Assembly (NCBI RefSeq): GCF_003850045.1
Contig: NZ_RQJX01000008.1
Location: 62,001-126,000, forward strand
Length of the DNA stretch: 64,000 bases
Direction of reading: 5' to 3'
Source of the DNA: Aeromicrobium camelliae
GTDB taxonomy: Bacteria; Actinomycetota; Actinomycetes; Propionibacteriales; Nocardioidaceae
Below are positions 27,143 to 35,790 of the stretch, one piece after another. The translations under genes were made by a program, and so were the position numbers. The number at the start of each line of letters is the position of its first letter. The first letter of the stretch is position 1. The notes beneath the pieces were generated by a model. The model made no database searches and had not been told where the DNA came from. It saw only the letters and a list, made by a program, of their open reading frames with translations.

Positions 27143-27822
27143 TCCTCTTCGACGAGGCCGGCTTCATCGCGTCCGATCCGGGCGGCGACGTCGTCGTCCT
27201 GCGCCCGACGACGGTGACGCTGACCGAGCGCCGGATCGCGGTGATCGGCGCGAACGGCTCGGGGAAATCGACCTTCGCGCGGATGATCAACGGGCTCGTC
27301 GAACCCACCGAGGGGCGGGTGCTCGTCGACGATCTGGACGTGCGGCGCGACGGTGCCGCCGTGCGCCGCCGGGTCGGTTTCGTGTTCACCGACCCGGCCG
27401 CGCAACTTGTCATGCCGACCGTCGTCGAGGACGTCGCGCTCTCCCTGCGTCGACGGCATCGCGGAACTCAGGAACGGCGCCTCGCCGCGATCGACGTCCT
27501 CGCTCGCTTCGGCCTCGATGACCTCGGCGACCGGAGCGTCCACACCCTCTCGGGCGGCCAGAAGCAACTGCTGGCACTGGCGAGCGTGCTCGCCACCGAA
27601 CCCTCGGTCCTCGTCGCCGACGAGCCGACGACGCTGCTCGACCTGCGCAACAGCCGCATCGTCGGCGACCTCCTCATGGCGTTGGACCAGCAGGTCGTCA
27701 TCGTCACCCATGACCTCGAGCTCGCCGAGCGCTGCGACCGCGCCCTCGTGGTCGACGACGCCCAGGTCGTCTTCGACGGCTCCCCGGCCGACGCCGTCGC
27801 GCACTATCGGAGTCTGGTGTGA
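27139..27822 (+). CDS. bioM: Energy-coupling factor ATPase BioM
   Basis: 227 residues from GTG 27139. Walker A GANGSGKST, Q-loop FTDPAAQLV, ABC signature LSGGQKQLL, Walker B VLVADEPT with the catalytic Glu, and H-loop VIVTHD. A single-copy ATPase as in biotin-specific BioMNY systems. Overlaps bioN by 4 bp. Confidence 0.95.
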   Translation: MILFDEAGFIASDPGGDVVVLRPTTVTLTERRIAVIGANGSGKSTFARMINGLVEPTEGRVLVDDLDVRRDGAAVRRRVGFVFTDPAAQLVMPTVVEDVALSLRRRHRGTQERRLAAIDVLARFGLDDLGDRSVHTLSGGQKQLLALASVLATEPSVLVADEPTTLLDLRNSRIVGDLLMALDQQVVIVTHDLELAERCDRALVVDDAQVVFDGSPADAVAHYRSLV

Positions 27823-28427
27823 ATTCCCCGCTCGGCATGCACCGTCCCGGCACCAGTCCGCTGCACCGGCTCCGGCCCGGCACCAAGCTGCTGGGTCTGG
27901 TGGCGTTCGCGGTGGTCGTCATCGCCGTCCCCGGAGCCGGCCTCACCCTCGCGCTGCTCGGCGTCGCCCTCGTCGTGGCGGTGATCGCCGGGCTGACGGT
28001 ACGAGAACTCGCGCAGACGCTGCGGACCTTCGCCTTGATCGCCGTCGCGTTGTTCGCGTTCCAGGCGTGGCAGAACGGCATCGACCGCGGGCTCGAGGTC
28101 GTCGCCGGCCTCCTGGCGCTCATCGTCGCGGCAACCGTGGTCACGGCGACCACGCCCACCGACGCCATGGTCGACACGATCACCCGGGCGGCGCGCCCAT
28201 GGCGACGTCTCGGCGCCGACCCGGAGCGGATCGGGCTCGCCTTCGCCCTCGTCCTCGCCGCGCTGCCGCGCATGCTCGAACTCGCTCACGAGACGCACTC
28301 GGCCGCCCGTGCCCGCGGCCTCGAGCGCAACCCGCGCGCCTATGCGACTCCCCTCGTCCTGCGGGCCGTGGCCCAAGCCCGCGAGACCGGGGCTGCGCTC
28401 CACGCGCGCGGCATCGGCGACGACTGA
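27819..28427 (+). CDS. bioN: Energy-coupling factor transmembrane protein BioN
   Basis: 202 residues from GTG 27819. About five membrane helices and the two EcfT coupling motifs near the C-terminus, AARARGLERNP and ALHARGIGDD, which dock onto the ATPase. Last gene of the bioYMN operon. No biotin synthesis gene is nearby, consistent with uptake or salvage. Confidence 0.93.
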   Translation: MNSPLGMHRPGTSPLHRLRPGTKLLGLVAFAVVVIAVPGAGLTLALLGVALVVAVIAGLTVRELAQTLRTFALIAVALFAFQAWQNGIDRGLEVVAGLLALIVAATVVTATTPTDAMVDTITRAARPWRRLGADPERIGLAFALVLAALPRMLELAHETHSAARARGLERNPRAYATPLVLRAVAQARETGAALHARGIGDD

Positions 28428-28446
28428 CGCTGCCGCAGGCCTCGCA

Positions 28447-28462
28447 TGTGACTACGATCACT
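28447..28462. promoter_or_regulatory. Crp-like palindrome before the LytTR operon
   Basis: TGTGACTACGATCACT has nine of the ten fixed bases of TGTGA-N6-TCACA. It ends 3 bp before the chosen GTG start of the response regulator, so it would more likely block than activate a promoter there. Confidence 0.4.
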
Positions 28463-28465
28463 GGG

Positions 28466-29191
28466 GTGACTGGCCTGCGCACCCTCGTCGTGGACGACGA
28501 GCAACCCGTGCTCGACGAGCTCGTGTGGCTCCTCGGCCGTGACGACCGGATCGCGTCGGTGGCCACCGCCCATTCAGGCACCGAGGCGCTGCGGCGACTG
28601 GAGCGCGGCGACATCGATCTGGTGTTCCTCGACATCGCGATGCCCGGGCTCACCGGCATCGAGATCGCGCGGCTCCTCGGGCGGTTCCGGCAGCCGCCGC
28701 AGATCATCTTCGTCACGGCTCACGACGCCCACGCGGTCGAGGCCTTCGAGCTGGACGCCGTGGACTACCTGCTCAAACCCATCCGCGAGGAACGGCTCCG
28801 CGAGAGCATCCGGCGGGCCTCGCAGGGACCGGACGCGGCCTCACCGGACGACACCATCGCCGTCGAACTCGCCGGCGTGACCCGGTTCGTCTCCCGCTCG
28901 CACGTCACGCACGCGGAGGCACAGGGCGACTACGTCCGCCTTCACCTGCTCGACGGGTCGAGCCACCTCATCCGTGCTGCGCTGAGCGCCTTGGCCGATG
29001 AGTGGCACGACGCCGGTTTCCATCGCATCCATCGCAGCATCCTGGTCAACCGCGCGCACCTGCGCGAGGCACGCTCGCACGACGGGCGCACCACGGTCGT
29101 CGTGCCGCGCGGTGAGGGCACCGTCGAACTTCCGGTGTCGCGGCGTCATCAGCGCGACCTGCGCGAGTTGATCGGCGAGTACACGCCATGA
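28466..29191 (+). CDS. LytTR-family response regulator
   Basis: 241 residues from GTG 28466; an in-frame GTG at 28448 is the alternative. Receiver domain TLVVDDEQP with phospho-acceptor Asp56 in VFLDIAMPG, THR/Lys region AVDYLLKPI, then a LytTR DNA-binding domain (about 135-235: VTHAEAQGDYVRLHLLDG, HRIHRSILVN). It precedes a small membrane protein and a cation/acetate symporter in one operon and probably controls it. The cognate kinase is presumably the LytS-like protein at 22176. Confidence 0.9.
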   Translation: MTGLRTLVVDDEQPVLDELVWLLGRDDRIASVATAHSGTEALRRLERGDIDLVFLDIAMPGLTGIEIARLLGRFRQPPQIIFVTAHDAHAVEAFELDAVDYLLKPIREERLRESIRRASQGPDAASPDDTIAVELAGVTRFVSRSHVTHAEAQGDYVRLHLLDGSSHLIRAALSALADEWHDAGFHRIHRSILVNRAHLREARSHDGRTTVVVPRGEGTVELPVSRRHQRDLRELIGEYTP

Positions 29192-29577
29192 CCGAGCCGC
29201 GGCGCCACCGCATCACCAATCCGCTCACGACGGCGCCCACTCACGTCCCCCGCTCGGTCCGGCAGGAGATCGACGAGTCGACCAGCGTGGGACAGGTGTA
29301 CATCCGCAGCCTCGTCCGCTCGCAACTGCGCGCCGCGCTGACCGTGCTCGCGACCCTCGCACTGACCGTCGGCGCCCTCCCCCTGGTCTTCCTCGTCCTG
29401 CCCGCGGTCGGTGATGCGTCGGTCCTGGGGGTGCCCCTGCCCTGGATCCTCCTCGGGATCGCGGTATACCCGGCGGTGTTGCTGCTCGGCTGGTTGTACG
29501 TCCGGTACGCCGAGCGCGCCGAGTCCGACTTCATCGCCCTCGTCGAATCCGAGAACGACGAGACGGAGCCTGGATGA
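29188..29577 (+). CDS. Small two-helix membrane protein of the symporter operon
   Basis: 129 residues with ATGA overlaps at both ends. The soluble N-terminus contains VPRSVRQEIDESTSVGQVYI, followed by two membrane helices (about 47-70 and 80-103) and a short acidic tail. Its place before an SSS symporter is that of the DUF485 subunit of other ActP operons, but the sequence is different. It may be a symporter partner; no function is known to me. Confidence 0.7.
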   Translation: MTEPRRHRITNPLTTAPTHVPRSVRQEIDESTSVGQVYIRSLVRSQLRAALTVLATLALTVGALPLVFLVLPAVGDASVLGVPLPWILLGIAVYPAVLLLGWLYVRYAERAESDFIALVESENDETEPG

Positions 29578-31076
29578 GCCCGGGCGCGGCCATCACCGCG
29601 ATCGTCGTCGTCGCCATCGCGACGGTGACGATCGGAGCGCTCGGACTGCGCATCAGCCGCACGACGAGCGACTTCTACGTCGCCTCGCGCACGGTCACGC
29701 CGGCGCTGAACGGCTCGGCGATCAGTGGCGAGTATCTGTCGGCCGCCTCGTTCCTCGGCATCGCCGGACTCGTGCTGACCTTCGGTGCCGACATGCTCTG
29801 GTACCCGATCGGCTGGACGACCGGATACCTCCTGCTGCTGGTGTTCGTCGCCGCGCCGCTGCGGCGCTCCGGCGCGTACACGATCCCCGACTTCGCGCAG
29901 GTGCGCGTGCGTTCGGACGGCGCCCGGCTCGCGTCGACATGGCTCGTGGTCATCGTCGGCTGGCTGTATCTCATGCCGCAGTTCCAAGGCGCTGGGCTCA
30001 CCGTCCGCGCGACCACGGGCGCGCCGTCGTGGGTGGGCACGGCGCTCGTGGCCGTCATCGTGGTGATCAACGTCGTCTCCGGCGGCATGCGCAGCATCAC
30101 CTTCGTGCAGGCGTTCCAGTACTGGCTCAAGCTCACGGCGATGCTCGTCCCGCTGGTCTTCCTGCTGTTCGCCTGGCGCGGCGACGGGACCCCGCCGCCG
30201 ATCGCGCCGGAGCAGTGGTTCGAGCCGCTCGGAGCCGCGACGCCGGAGAGTCTGTACCGGACCTACTCGATCATCATCGCCACGTTCCTCGGCACGATGG
30301 GCCTGCCGCACGTCGTCGTCCGCTTCTACACCAACCCCGACGGGCGGGCCGCACGGCGGACCACGCTCATCGTGCTCGCGCTGCTCGGCGCGTTCTACCT
30401 GCTGCCGACCTTGTACGGCGTACTCGGTCGCGTCTACGCACCCGACCTCGTCGATTCCGGTGCTGCGGACACGGTGGTGCTGGAGCTGCCGACCCGGATC
30501 CTCGGCGGCGTCGCTGGTGACGCCCTCGCCGCCCTGCTCATGGCGGGCGCCTTCGCGGCCTTCCTCTCCACGTCGTCGGGCGTGACCATGGCCCTCGCCG
30601 GTGTCGTCGGTCAGGGCCTCGCCCGCCGCGGGCCCTGGCGCGGCCGGCTGGCACCCGTCACCGCGCTGCGATGGGCGGCGGTGCTCTGCGTGGCCGTACC
30701 GCTGGTGCTGGCACTGCTGGCACAGCCGATCCCGGTCGCCAACTCGGTCGTGTTCGCGTTCGCGCTGGCCGCCTCGACCTTCTGCCCGTTGCTGGTGCTC
30801 GGGATCTGGTGGCGCGGACTGACCGCGGCAGGGGCCATCGCCGGTCTCGTCGGCGGGGGACTGGCCGCGACATCGGCGCCGATCCTGACCCTCGTCGCTC
30901 GTCCCGAGGGGGTAGTCGGGACGCTGATGTCGCAGCCGGCGGCGTGGTCGGTGCCGATCGGATTCGCGCTGATGATCGGCGTGTCGCTCGCCACGCGCTC
31001 GCGCGTCCCCGCCGACGTCTCGCGCACGATGGTGCGCCTCCACACCCCCGAGCACCTCCCCCTCGACCGCGGGTGA
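29574..31076 (+). CDS. actP: Sodium:solute symporter, cation/acetate (ActP-like), copy 1
   Basis: 500 residues, about 13 helices, SSS family. TTSDFYVASRTVTPALNGSA and GEYLSAASFLGIAGL near the N-terminus match the acetate/monocarboxylate subgroup. MGLPHVVVRFYTNPDGRAAR is the conserved mid region. The true substrate may be acetate, propionate or pyruvate. A second ActP with DUF485 and acs lies at 38033, so the two probably differ in regulation or substrate; this one belongs with the LytTR regulator. Confidence 0.85.
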   Translation: MSPGAAITAIVVVAIATVTIGALGLRISRTTSDFYVASRTVTPALNGSAISGEYLSAASFLGIAGLVLTFGADMLWYPIGWTTGYLLLLVFVAAPLRRSGAYTIPDFAQVRVRSDGARLASTWLVVIVGWLYLMPQFQGAGLTVRATTGAPSWVGTALVAVIVVINVVSGGMRSITFVQAFQYWLKLTAMLVPLVFLLFAWRGDGTPPPIAPEQWFEPLGAATPESLYRTYSIIIATFLGTMGLPHVVVRFYTNPDGRAARRTTLIVLALLGAFYLLPTLYGVLGRVYAPDLVDSGAADTVVLELPTRILGGVAGDALAALLMAGAFAAFLSTSSGVTMALAGVVGQGLARRGPWRGRLAPVTALRWAAVLCVAVPLVLALLAQPIPVANSVVFAFALAASTFCPLLVLGIWWRGLTAAGAIAGLVGGGLAATSAPILTLVARPEGVVGTLMSQPAAWSVPIGFALMIGVSLATRSRVPADVSRTMVRLHTPEHLPLDRG

Positions 31077-31093
31077 GCGGCGGGTTTGCTGAC

Positions 31094-31173
31094 GACCAGG
31101 TGACGTAGGTTCCCTGTCACTCCTCCGGGAAAGTCCGGCCGGAGAAGTGAGGGAGAATCGGCGTCACCTGGTC
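31094..31173. terminator. Large inverted repeat between convergent genes
   Basis: A perfect 12-bp outer stem, GACCAGGTGACG (31094-31105) with CGTCACCTGGTC (31162-31173), encloses inner arms TCCCT-TCACT-CTCCGG and CCGGAG-AGTGA-GGGA that also pair. The right arm runs into the stop codon of the minus-strand gene. Probably a bidirectional terminator, though its size and stop overlap resemble the other repeat clusters. Confidence 0.6.
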
Positions 31174-31789
31174 ATCGGTCACCAGCCGGGAGCGGGCGGT
31201 AGGGCTCTTCGCGGACAGCGTGGGCGAGCACGAGCTTGACGGCCAGCGCGACGGGAAGCCAGGACCAGCCGTCCGGCGCCTCGAGCATCGTCCCGCCGAG
31301 GACTGCCAGCACGACGAGCGCGGCAGCGGTCGGGCGGCGCAGATAGAGCGGGACGGTCACCACGATGACCACCGCCGCAAGCACGCCGACGTGCCACAGC
31401 GCACCCCACCACCACAACGCGGGTGCGTAGGCGAGCGCGACGATCCACGGTTGGACGTGCACGGCGGCGAACAGGACCGGTCGGCGGACGAGTCGTTCGC
31501 CGAGCGAGGGATCGGATGGCGGCGGACCGAAGTGGGAACGCTTGGCACTGTTGAGGGAGTTCGCGACCACGCCACCGAGCACGTCGAAGCCGATGACGCC
31601 CGCGAGCAGCCACTGCCACCACTGCCACTCCACCCCCAGGCCCCAGAACGCCCACCCGAGCACCAGTGCGGTGCCGACGATGCCGGTCCCAGCCGCGAGG
31701 CCGCGCTCGGCCGGGGTGGCTCCGGCGCCGTAGACCGCGTCGCGCCGCTCGGCCGGGGTTGCCCAGTCGATGTGCGTGTCGTCGTTCAT
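31172..31789 (-). CDS. Hypothetical membrane protein
   Basis: 205 residues from ATG 31789, overlapping the CoA-transferase stop by 4 bp. The N-terminal ~45 residues are soluble; then come about five hydrophobic segments (VGTALVLGWAFWGLGV; WLLAGVIGFDVLGGVVAN; LWWWGALWHVG; AAVVIVVTVPLYL; LVVLAVLGGTML). The loop AKRSHFGPPPSDPSLGERL is notable. No family is recognised. Being third in an operon with a cupin and a CoA transferase suggests an associated transport or membrane role. Confidence 0.75.
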   Translation of the reverse strand: MNDDTHIDWATPAERRDAVYGAGATPAERGLAAGTGIVGTALVLGWAFWGLGVEWQWWQWLLAGVIGFDVLGGVVANSLNSAKRSHFGPPPSDPSLGERLVRRPVLFAAVHVQPWIVALAYAPALWWWGALWHVGVLAAVVIVVTVPLYLRRPTAAALVVLAVLGGTMLEAPDGWSWLPVALAVKLVLAHAVREEPYRPLPAGDR

Positions 31790-33213
31790 CCCTGTCCTCC
31801 CGGCGTCTGCCACCGCGCGACATCGCGACCGTGCGGCCGGCAACGCCACTCACCTGCCGGTCCGCTCACGGCCAGTGCGGGCGGCGCGACGGTGACTTGC
31901 TGCCGCGTTCCGTCCTCGCGGGCGATGTTCATCGTCGTCGTCGGCAGCTCACCGGGCTTCGCGCTGTCACGCTGCAGCGGCGATCGCTCGTGGCCGAGGA
32001 GCTCCTGACCCAACCGCGCCAACGCCACACCGACCTCGAACGTGCGGCCCTCCTCGCGTTGCCGGCGCACGGCCACCGCGAGCGCCCCGGCCAGCAGGTG
32101 CCCGGCACCGTGATCGAGCGCCTGGACCGGAAGCGCTCCGGGTCGGCGCAGGACTCCGCCCGCCACGTCGCCCTCCTCCCAGGCGATACCAGTCGCGGCC
32201 TGCACGATGCTGTCGAAGCCGCGGCGCAACGCCCACGGACCGACATGGCCCCACGCGCTGATCCGCCCGACCACGAGGCCGGGATGGCGCGACGCGAGTT
32301 CGGGGCCGCTGAGACCGAGTCGCTCCAGCGCACCGGGCCGGTACCCCGTCACCAGGACGTCAGCACCTTCGAGGAGCGCGTCGAAGAAGGCGCGGTCGCT
32401 TCGCTGCCGCAGGTCGAGCAACGTGCTGCGCTTCCCTTGCCCGGTGTCCAGATGCTGCCACTCCGGCTCCGGGAGCCGGGGCGAGTCGACCCGAAGGACC
32501 TCGGTGCCAGCGTAGGCGAGATCGCGCGTCGCGACCGGACCCGCGATGACCCTCGTGAGGTCCAGGACGCGCACGCCTGCCAACGGCATCCGCGAATCCT
32601 GCGCCCACGGTCTCGGTCCGGACACACCGAGGCACGCGGACTCGACCAGCGGGGCCGACGCGAGCGCGCGGGCCTGCGCTCCGGCCGCCCACGTCGCGGG
32701 ATCGCGCACGGCCGCCACGACGGCACCGGCACGCGCTGCGGCGTCCTCCAGATCGGCGGCGTCCCACCGGGCGATGGCCGCAGCGACGGCATCGCGATCC
32801 GGGGATCCGGACAACCCCAGAAGACGCAGCAACCGCTCCTGGTGATGCGGATAGTTCGCGTGCGTGCGCACCCAGCCGTCGGCGCTCTCCCAGAAGCCCG
32901 ACAGGGGCGCCCAGATCGGTGGGTGCTCACCTCCGATCCTCAGCAGCTTGTCACTGCCGAAGGACGCCTCGACACGCCGCGGGTCGACGACCAACGATGG
33001 GGTCTGGTGTGTGCCCCTCACCGAGGCGATCGCCGCCGAGGCGAACGCGACCGAATCGACGGCCAGTTCACCCACGGCGAGACGCGATCGCCAGCCCGGA
33101 CCGCATCCGGACGTCTCGACCAAGGGAAGCGTCGCGAGGTCGATGTCGAGGGCCTCCGCGGCGGCGCAGGCGACAGCACCCCAACGACGCGAGACTGTCC
33201 CTCCGGCACTCAT
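31786..33213 (-). CDS. CaiB/BaiF family (family III) CoA transferase, long form
   Basis: 475 residues. The usual family N-terminus, MPLAGVRVLDLTRVIAGPVA, begins only at about residue 209. The ~200 residues before it (PSLVVDPRRVEASFG, LSGFWESADGWVRTHANYP) look like the C-terminal part of standard members, giving a rearranged two-part layout seen in some actinobacterial proteins. The family moves CoA between organic acids. The substrate is unknown. ATG 33213 overlaps the cupin stop by 4 bp. Confidence 0.82.
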   Translation of the reverse strand: MSAGGTVSRRWGAVACAAAEALDIDLATLPLVETSGCGPGWRSRLAVGELAVDSVAFASAAIASVRGTHQTPSLVVDPRRVEASFGSDKLLRIGGEHPPIWAPLSGFWESADGWVRTHANYPHHQERLLRLLGLSGSPDRDAVAAAIARWDAADLEDAAARAGAVVAAVRDPATWAAGAQARALASAPLVESACLGVSGPRPWAQDSRMPLAGVRVLDLTRVIAGPVATRDLAYAGTEVLRVDSPRLPEPEWQHLDTGQGKRSTLLDLRQRSDRAFFDALLEGADVLVTGYRPGALERLGLSGPELASRHPGLVVGRISAWGHVGPWALRRGFDSIVQAATGIAWEEGDVAGGVLRRPGALPVQALDHGAGHLLAGALAVAVRRQREEGRTFEVGVALARLGQELLGHERSPLQRDSAKPGELPTTTMNIAREDGTRQQVTVAPPALAVSGPAGEWRCRPHGRDVARWQTPGGQG

Positions 33214-33539
33214 GACGACACCTCCACCGCGGTGTGTTCCGCCGGCCCGAAGACGACGAGAACCTCGAGGTCCTCCTCGACGTCGACGAAACGGTGGTCC
33301 TCCCCCGCCGGAACGAAGACGACGCTCCCGGCCGCGACCTCGGTGATCGCCTCAGGGGTTCGCAGGCGCGCTCGACCACACAGCACGACGTACACCTCGT
33401 CCTCACTGTGCACGCCCTGCGGATCGTGCGCCCCTGCGGGGATCGTGTACGTGCCGACGCTGAGCGCGGGTACCCGCACATGCTCGTCGTAGGCCACCCG
33501 CTCCCTCACGCCTTCGCGGCGCGCTCGGATCACCTCCAC
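33210..33539 (-). CDS. Single-domain cupin protein
   Basis: 109 residues from GTG 33539, chosen because AAGGAG lies 7 nt upstream; the longer open frame has no such signal. Cupin motif 1 is degenerate (QGVHSEDEVYVVLCGRARL, with one His and Glu) and motif 2 is SVVFVPAGEDHRF. It may bind a metal or act as an isomerase or sensor. First gene of the cupin-CoA transferase-membrane protein operon, diverging from the dehydrogenase gene. Confidence 0.75.
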   Translation of the reverse strand: MEVIRARREGVRERVAYDEHVRVPALSVGTYTIPAGAHDPQGVHSEDEVYVVLCGRARLRTPEAITEVAAGSVVFVPAGEDHRFVDVEEDLEVLVVFGPAEHTAVEVSS

Positions 33540-33599
33540 CGTGACGCTCCTTCCCTCGGCCTCGCGGACATTCAAGCCAGTGTCGTGAAGGTCCGCGCG

Positions 33600-33621
33600 G
33601 GCCAATCGATCACGATTGGCC
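33600..33621. promoter_or_regulatory. Perfect 9-bp inverted repeat (operator candidate)
   Basis: GGCCAATCG-ATCA-CGATTGGCC lies between the divergent cupin operon and dehydrogenase gene. The size and symmetry fit a dimeric repressor site, but no repressor gene adjoins. Confidence 0.5.
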
Positions 33622-33718
33622 CGATTTTCGCCCCCGACTGCGCACGATCGTTCAAGACGAGCGTGCCCTCGTGTCCTAGACAGAAGATGTCGCCACATCA
33701 TCGTCGAGGGGAGCTGTC

Positions 33719-34598
33719 GTGGAGCCGATCGGGTTCATCGGTCTCGGTGTCATGGGACAGCCGATGGCGCTCAACCTCGTCCGCGCAGGGGTGCCGCTCG
33801 CGGTCTGGAACCGCACTCCGGGCCGCTGCGCCCCCGTCGTGGCGGCAGGCGCGCAGCCGGCCGCCGACTGCGCCAGCCTGTTCGAGCAGTGTCCGACGGT
33901 GCTGATGATGGTCTCGGACGAAGCGGCCACCGACGCGGTGCTCGCCCGCGGAACCGACGACTTCGCGCGGCGCGTCCGTCACCACAAGATCGTCAGCCTC
34001 GGCACGATGTCCCCCGCGATTCTCCGAGCGACTCGGTGAGGAGATCACGACGGCGGGCGGCGGGTACGTCGAGTCGCCCGTGTCGGGATCGCGCGGGCCG
34101 GCCGAGGCGGGGGAACTCATCGCGATGCTCGCCGGCTCGCGCAAGGCTCGCGCGGAGCTGCGGCCCGTGCTCGAGCCGATGTGCGCGCGGAGCGTCGATT
34201 GCGGCGAGGTTCCGGCGGGCCTAACCACCAAACTCGCGGTCAACGTCTTCCTCATCGCGACGGTCACCGGACTCGCCGAGTCGTTCGCATTCGCCGAGCG
34301 GCACGGCATCGACCCCCGGTTGCTGCAGACCATCCTCGACGCCGGGCCCATGGCGTCGGCCGTATCGCGGGCGAAGACCGACAAGCTGGTGCGTGGCGAC
34401 CACTCCGTCCAGGCCGCCATCGTCGACGTGTTGAAGAACGCCGAGCTCATCACCGACGCGGCGCGGGAGAGCGGCATGGTGAGCCCCCTGCTGGAGGTGT
34501 GCCGCGAGCTGTACGCCCGGACCCGCGAGCTGGGATTCGGCGGCGCCGACATGGCGGCCGTCGTGGAGGCGATCCGCGACCGCGGCGCCGCGTCGTGA
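33719..34598 (+). pseudogene. 3-hydroxyisobutyrate dehydrogenase family oxidoreductase, frameshifted
   Basis: The first part (33719-34039, GTG start with GGGGAG upstream) has the Rossmann motif IGFIGLGVMGQPMA. After TMSPA, around 34016-34022, the frame moves by one and continues as SERLGEEITTAGGGYVESPV, SGSRGPAEAGEL, with catalytic-type GLTTKLAVNV, to the stop at 34598. Total length is 880 bp, one base more than a 292-residue protein, so a single extra base explains it. All family motifs otherwise survive, so this is a recent mutation or a sequencing error. Active enzymes oxidise beta-hydroxy acids with NAD(P). Confidence 0.85.
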
Positions 34599-35758
34599 GG
34601 GCCGGCGGGCGCACCCGCCGCCCGGCGCTGGCGGGGTTGTGTCTTGTGGAGTTCTGCAGCTGGGGCGTGCTCTACTACACGCTGCCGGTCCTCGGTGTCA
34701 CGATCACCGAGGCGACCGGATGGCCGTCGCTCGCGGTCCCCGCGGTGTACACGCTCGGTCTGCTGCTCGCGGCAGCGCTCGCGCCGCTGGCGGGCAGATG
34801 CGTGGACCAGTTCGGCCCGCGGCGCGTCATGGCGTTCGGCTCGCTCGTTGGCGCTGCCGGGATGATCCTGTCCACGACGGGCCCCTCGCTGCTCGTCTTC
34901 ACGCTGAGCTGGTGCGTCGTCGGGGTCGCCCAGGCCGCCACCTTGTATCCGCCCGCGTTCTCGGCGGCGCATCAGTGGTTCGGGGCGGGGGGCTGGCCGC
35001 TGACGGTGATCACCCTCGCCGGCGGGATCTCGTCGACCGCCCTCGCGCCGGTCATCGCGGGATTGGGCGACGAACTCGGCTGGCGGCAGGCCGTACTCGT
35101 TCTCGCGACCGGCTACGGCGTCCTCAGCACGGTCGCAGCGGTCGTACTGCTGACGCCGCATTGGCGGCGGCCGGAACGGCGCGGCCGCGAGCACCGTGAG
35201 TACGTGGACACGATCCGTCGCAGCGGCGCCTTCCGCGCTTCGCGGGCGGCCTTGGCGATCGCGGCCCTCGGCCTGTACGCCGTCACTCTCACCCTGATCC
35301 CGCTGCTCACCGAACGCGGCGTCCCCTACCGGGAGGCGGCCGTGATTTTCGGTCTCGTCGGTGCCGGCCAAGTGCTCGGTCGTCTCGCCTTCCATCCGTT
35401 GAGCCGGTTCGGCGACCCTCGTTCTCGCCTCCTCGTCCAGGTCGCGGCGAGCGCCGTGGTCATCACGGTCCTCGGCGTCGTCCACGGACCGCTTCTTGCC
35501 TTCGCCCTTGCGGCCGTGCTCGCCGGAGCGGTGCGCGGTGCCCACACGCTCGCGGCGGCGACTGCGGTGTCGGATCGTTGGGGCTCGGAGGCCTACGCGA
35601 CGATCCTCGGACGCTTCCACGCGCCGATCGCCGCCGCCATGGCGCTCGGCCCGGCCGCCGGAGCGGCGGTCGCGCACCTGACCGGGTCCTACGCGACGGC
35701 TGCCCTCGTCTTCGCGACGCTCACCCTGCTCGCGGTCGCGCTCATTCGCAAGGCCTGA
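34595..35758 (+). CDS. MFS transporter
   Basis: 387 residues from GTG 34595, overlapping the dehydrogenase stop (GTGA). About twelve helices; GRCVDQFGPRRVMAFGSLVG is the A-motif after helix 2. SAAHQWFGAGGWPLTVITLAGG resembles the monocarboxylate/oxalate-formate antiporter-like branch. Coupling to the dehydrogenase, and perhaps to the divergent CoA transferase, suggests uptake of an organic acid. Confidence 0.8.
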   Translation: MRAGGRTRRPALAGLCLVEFCSWGVLYYTLPVLGVTITEATGWPSLAVPAVYTLGLLLAAALAPLAGRCVDQFGPRRVMAFGSLVGAAGMILSTTGPSLLVFTLSWCVVGVAQAATLYPPAFSAAHQWFGAGGWPLTVITLAGGISSTALAPVIAGLGDELGWRQAVLVLATGYGVLSTVAAVVLLTPHWRRPERRGREHREYVDTIRRSGAFRASRAALAIAALGLYAVTLTLIPLLTERGVPYREAAVIFGLVGAGQVLGRLAFHPLSRFGDPRSRLLVQVAASAVVITVLGVVHGPLLAFALAAVLAGAVRGAHTLAAATAVSDRWGSEAYATILGRFHAPIAAAMALGPAAGAAVAHLTGSYATAALVFATLTLLAVALIRKA

Positions 35759-35790
35759 GGGCAGTCACCGACGACGCGGGGCGCCGTTCC

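Noticed and set aside
29241-31055. A 604-codon minus-strand open frame across the symporter gene
   Set aside because: Low-complexity Arg/Gly/Asp/Glu translation opposite a clear SSS transporter; a shadow frame.
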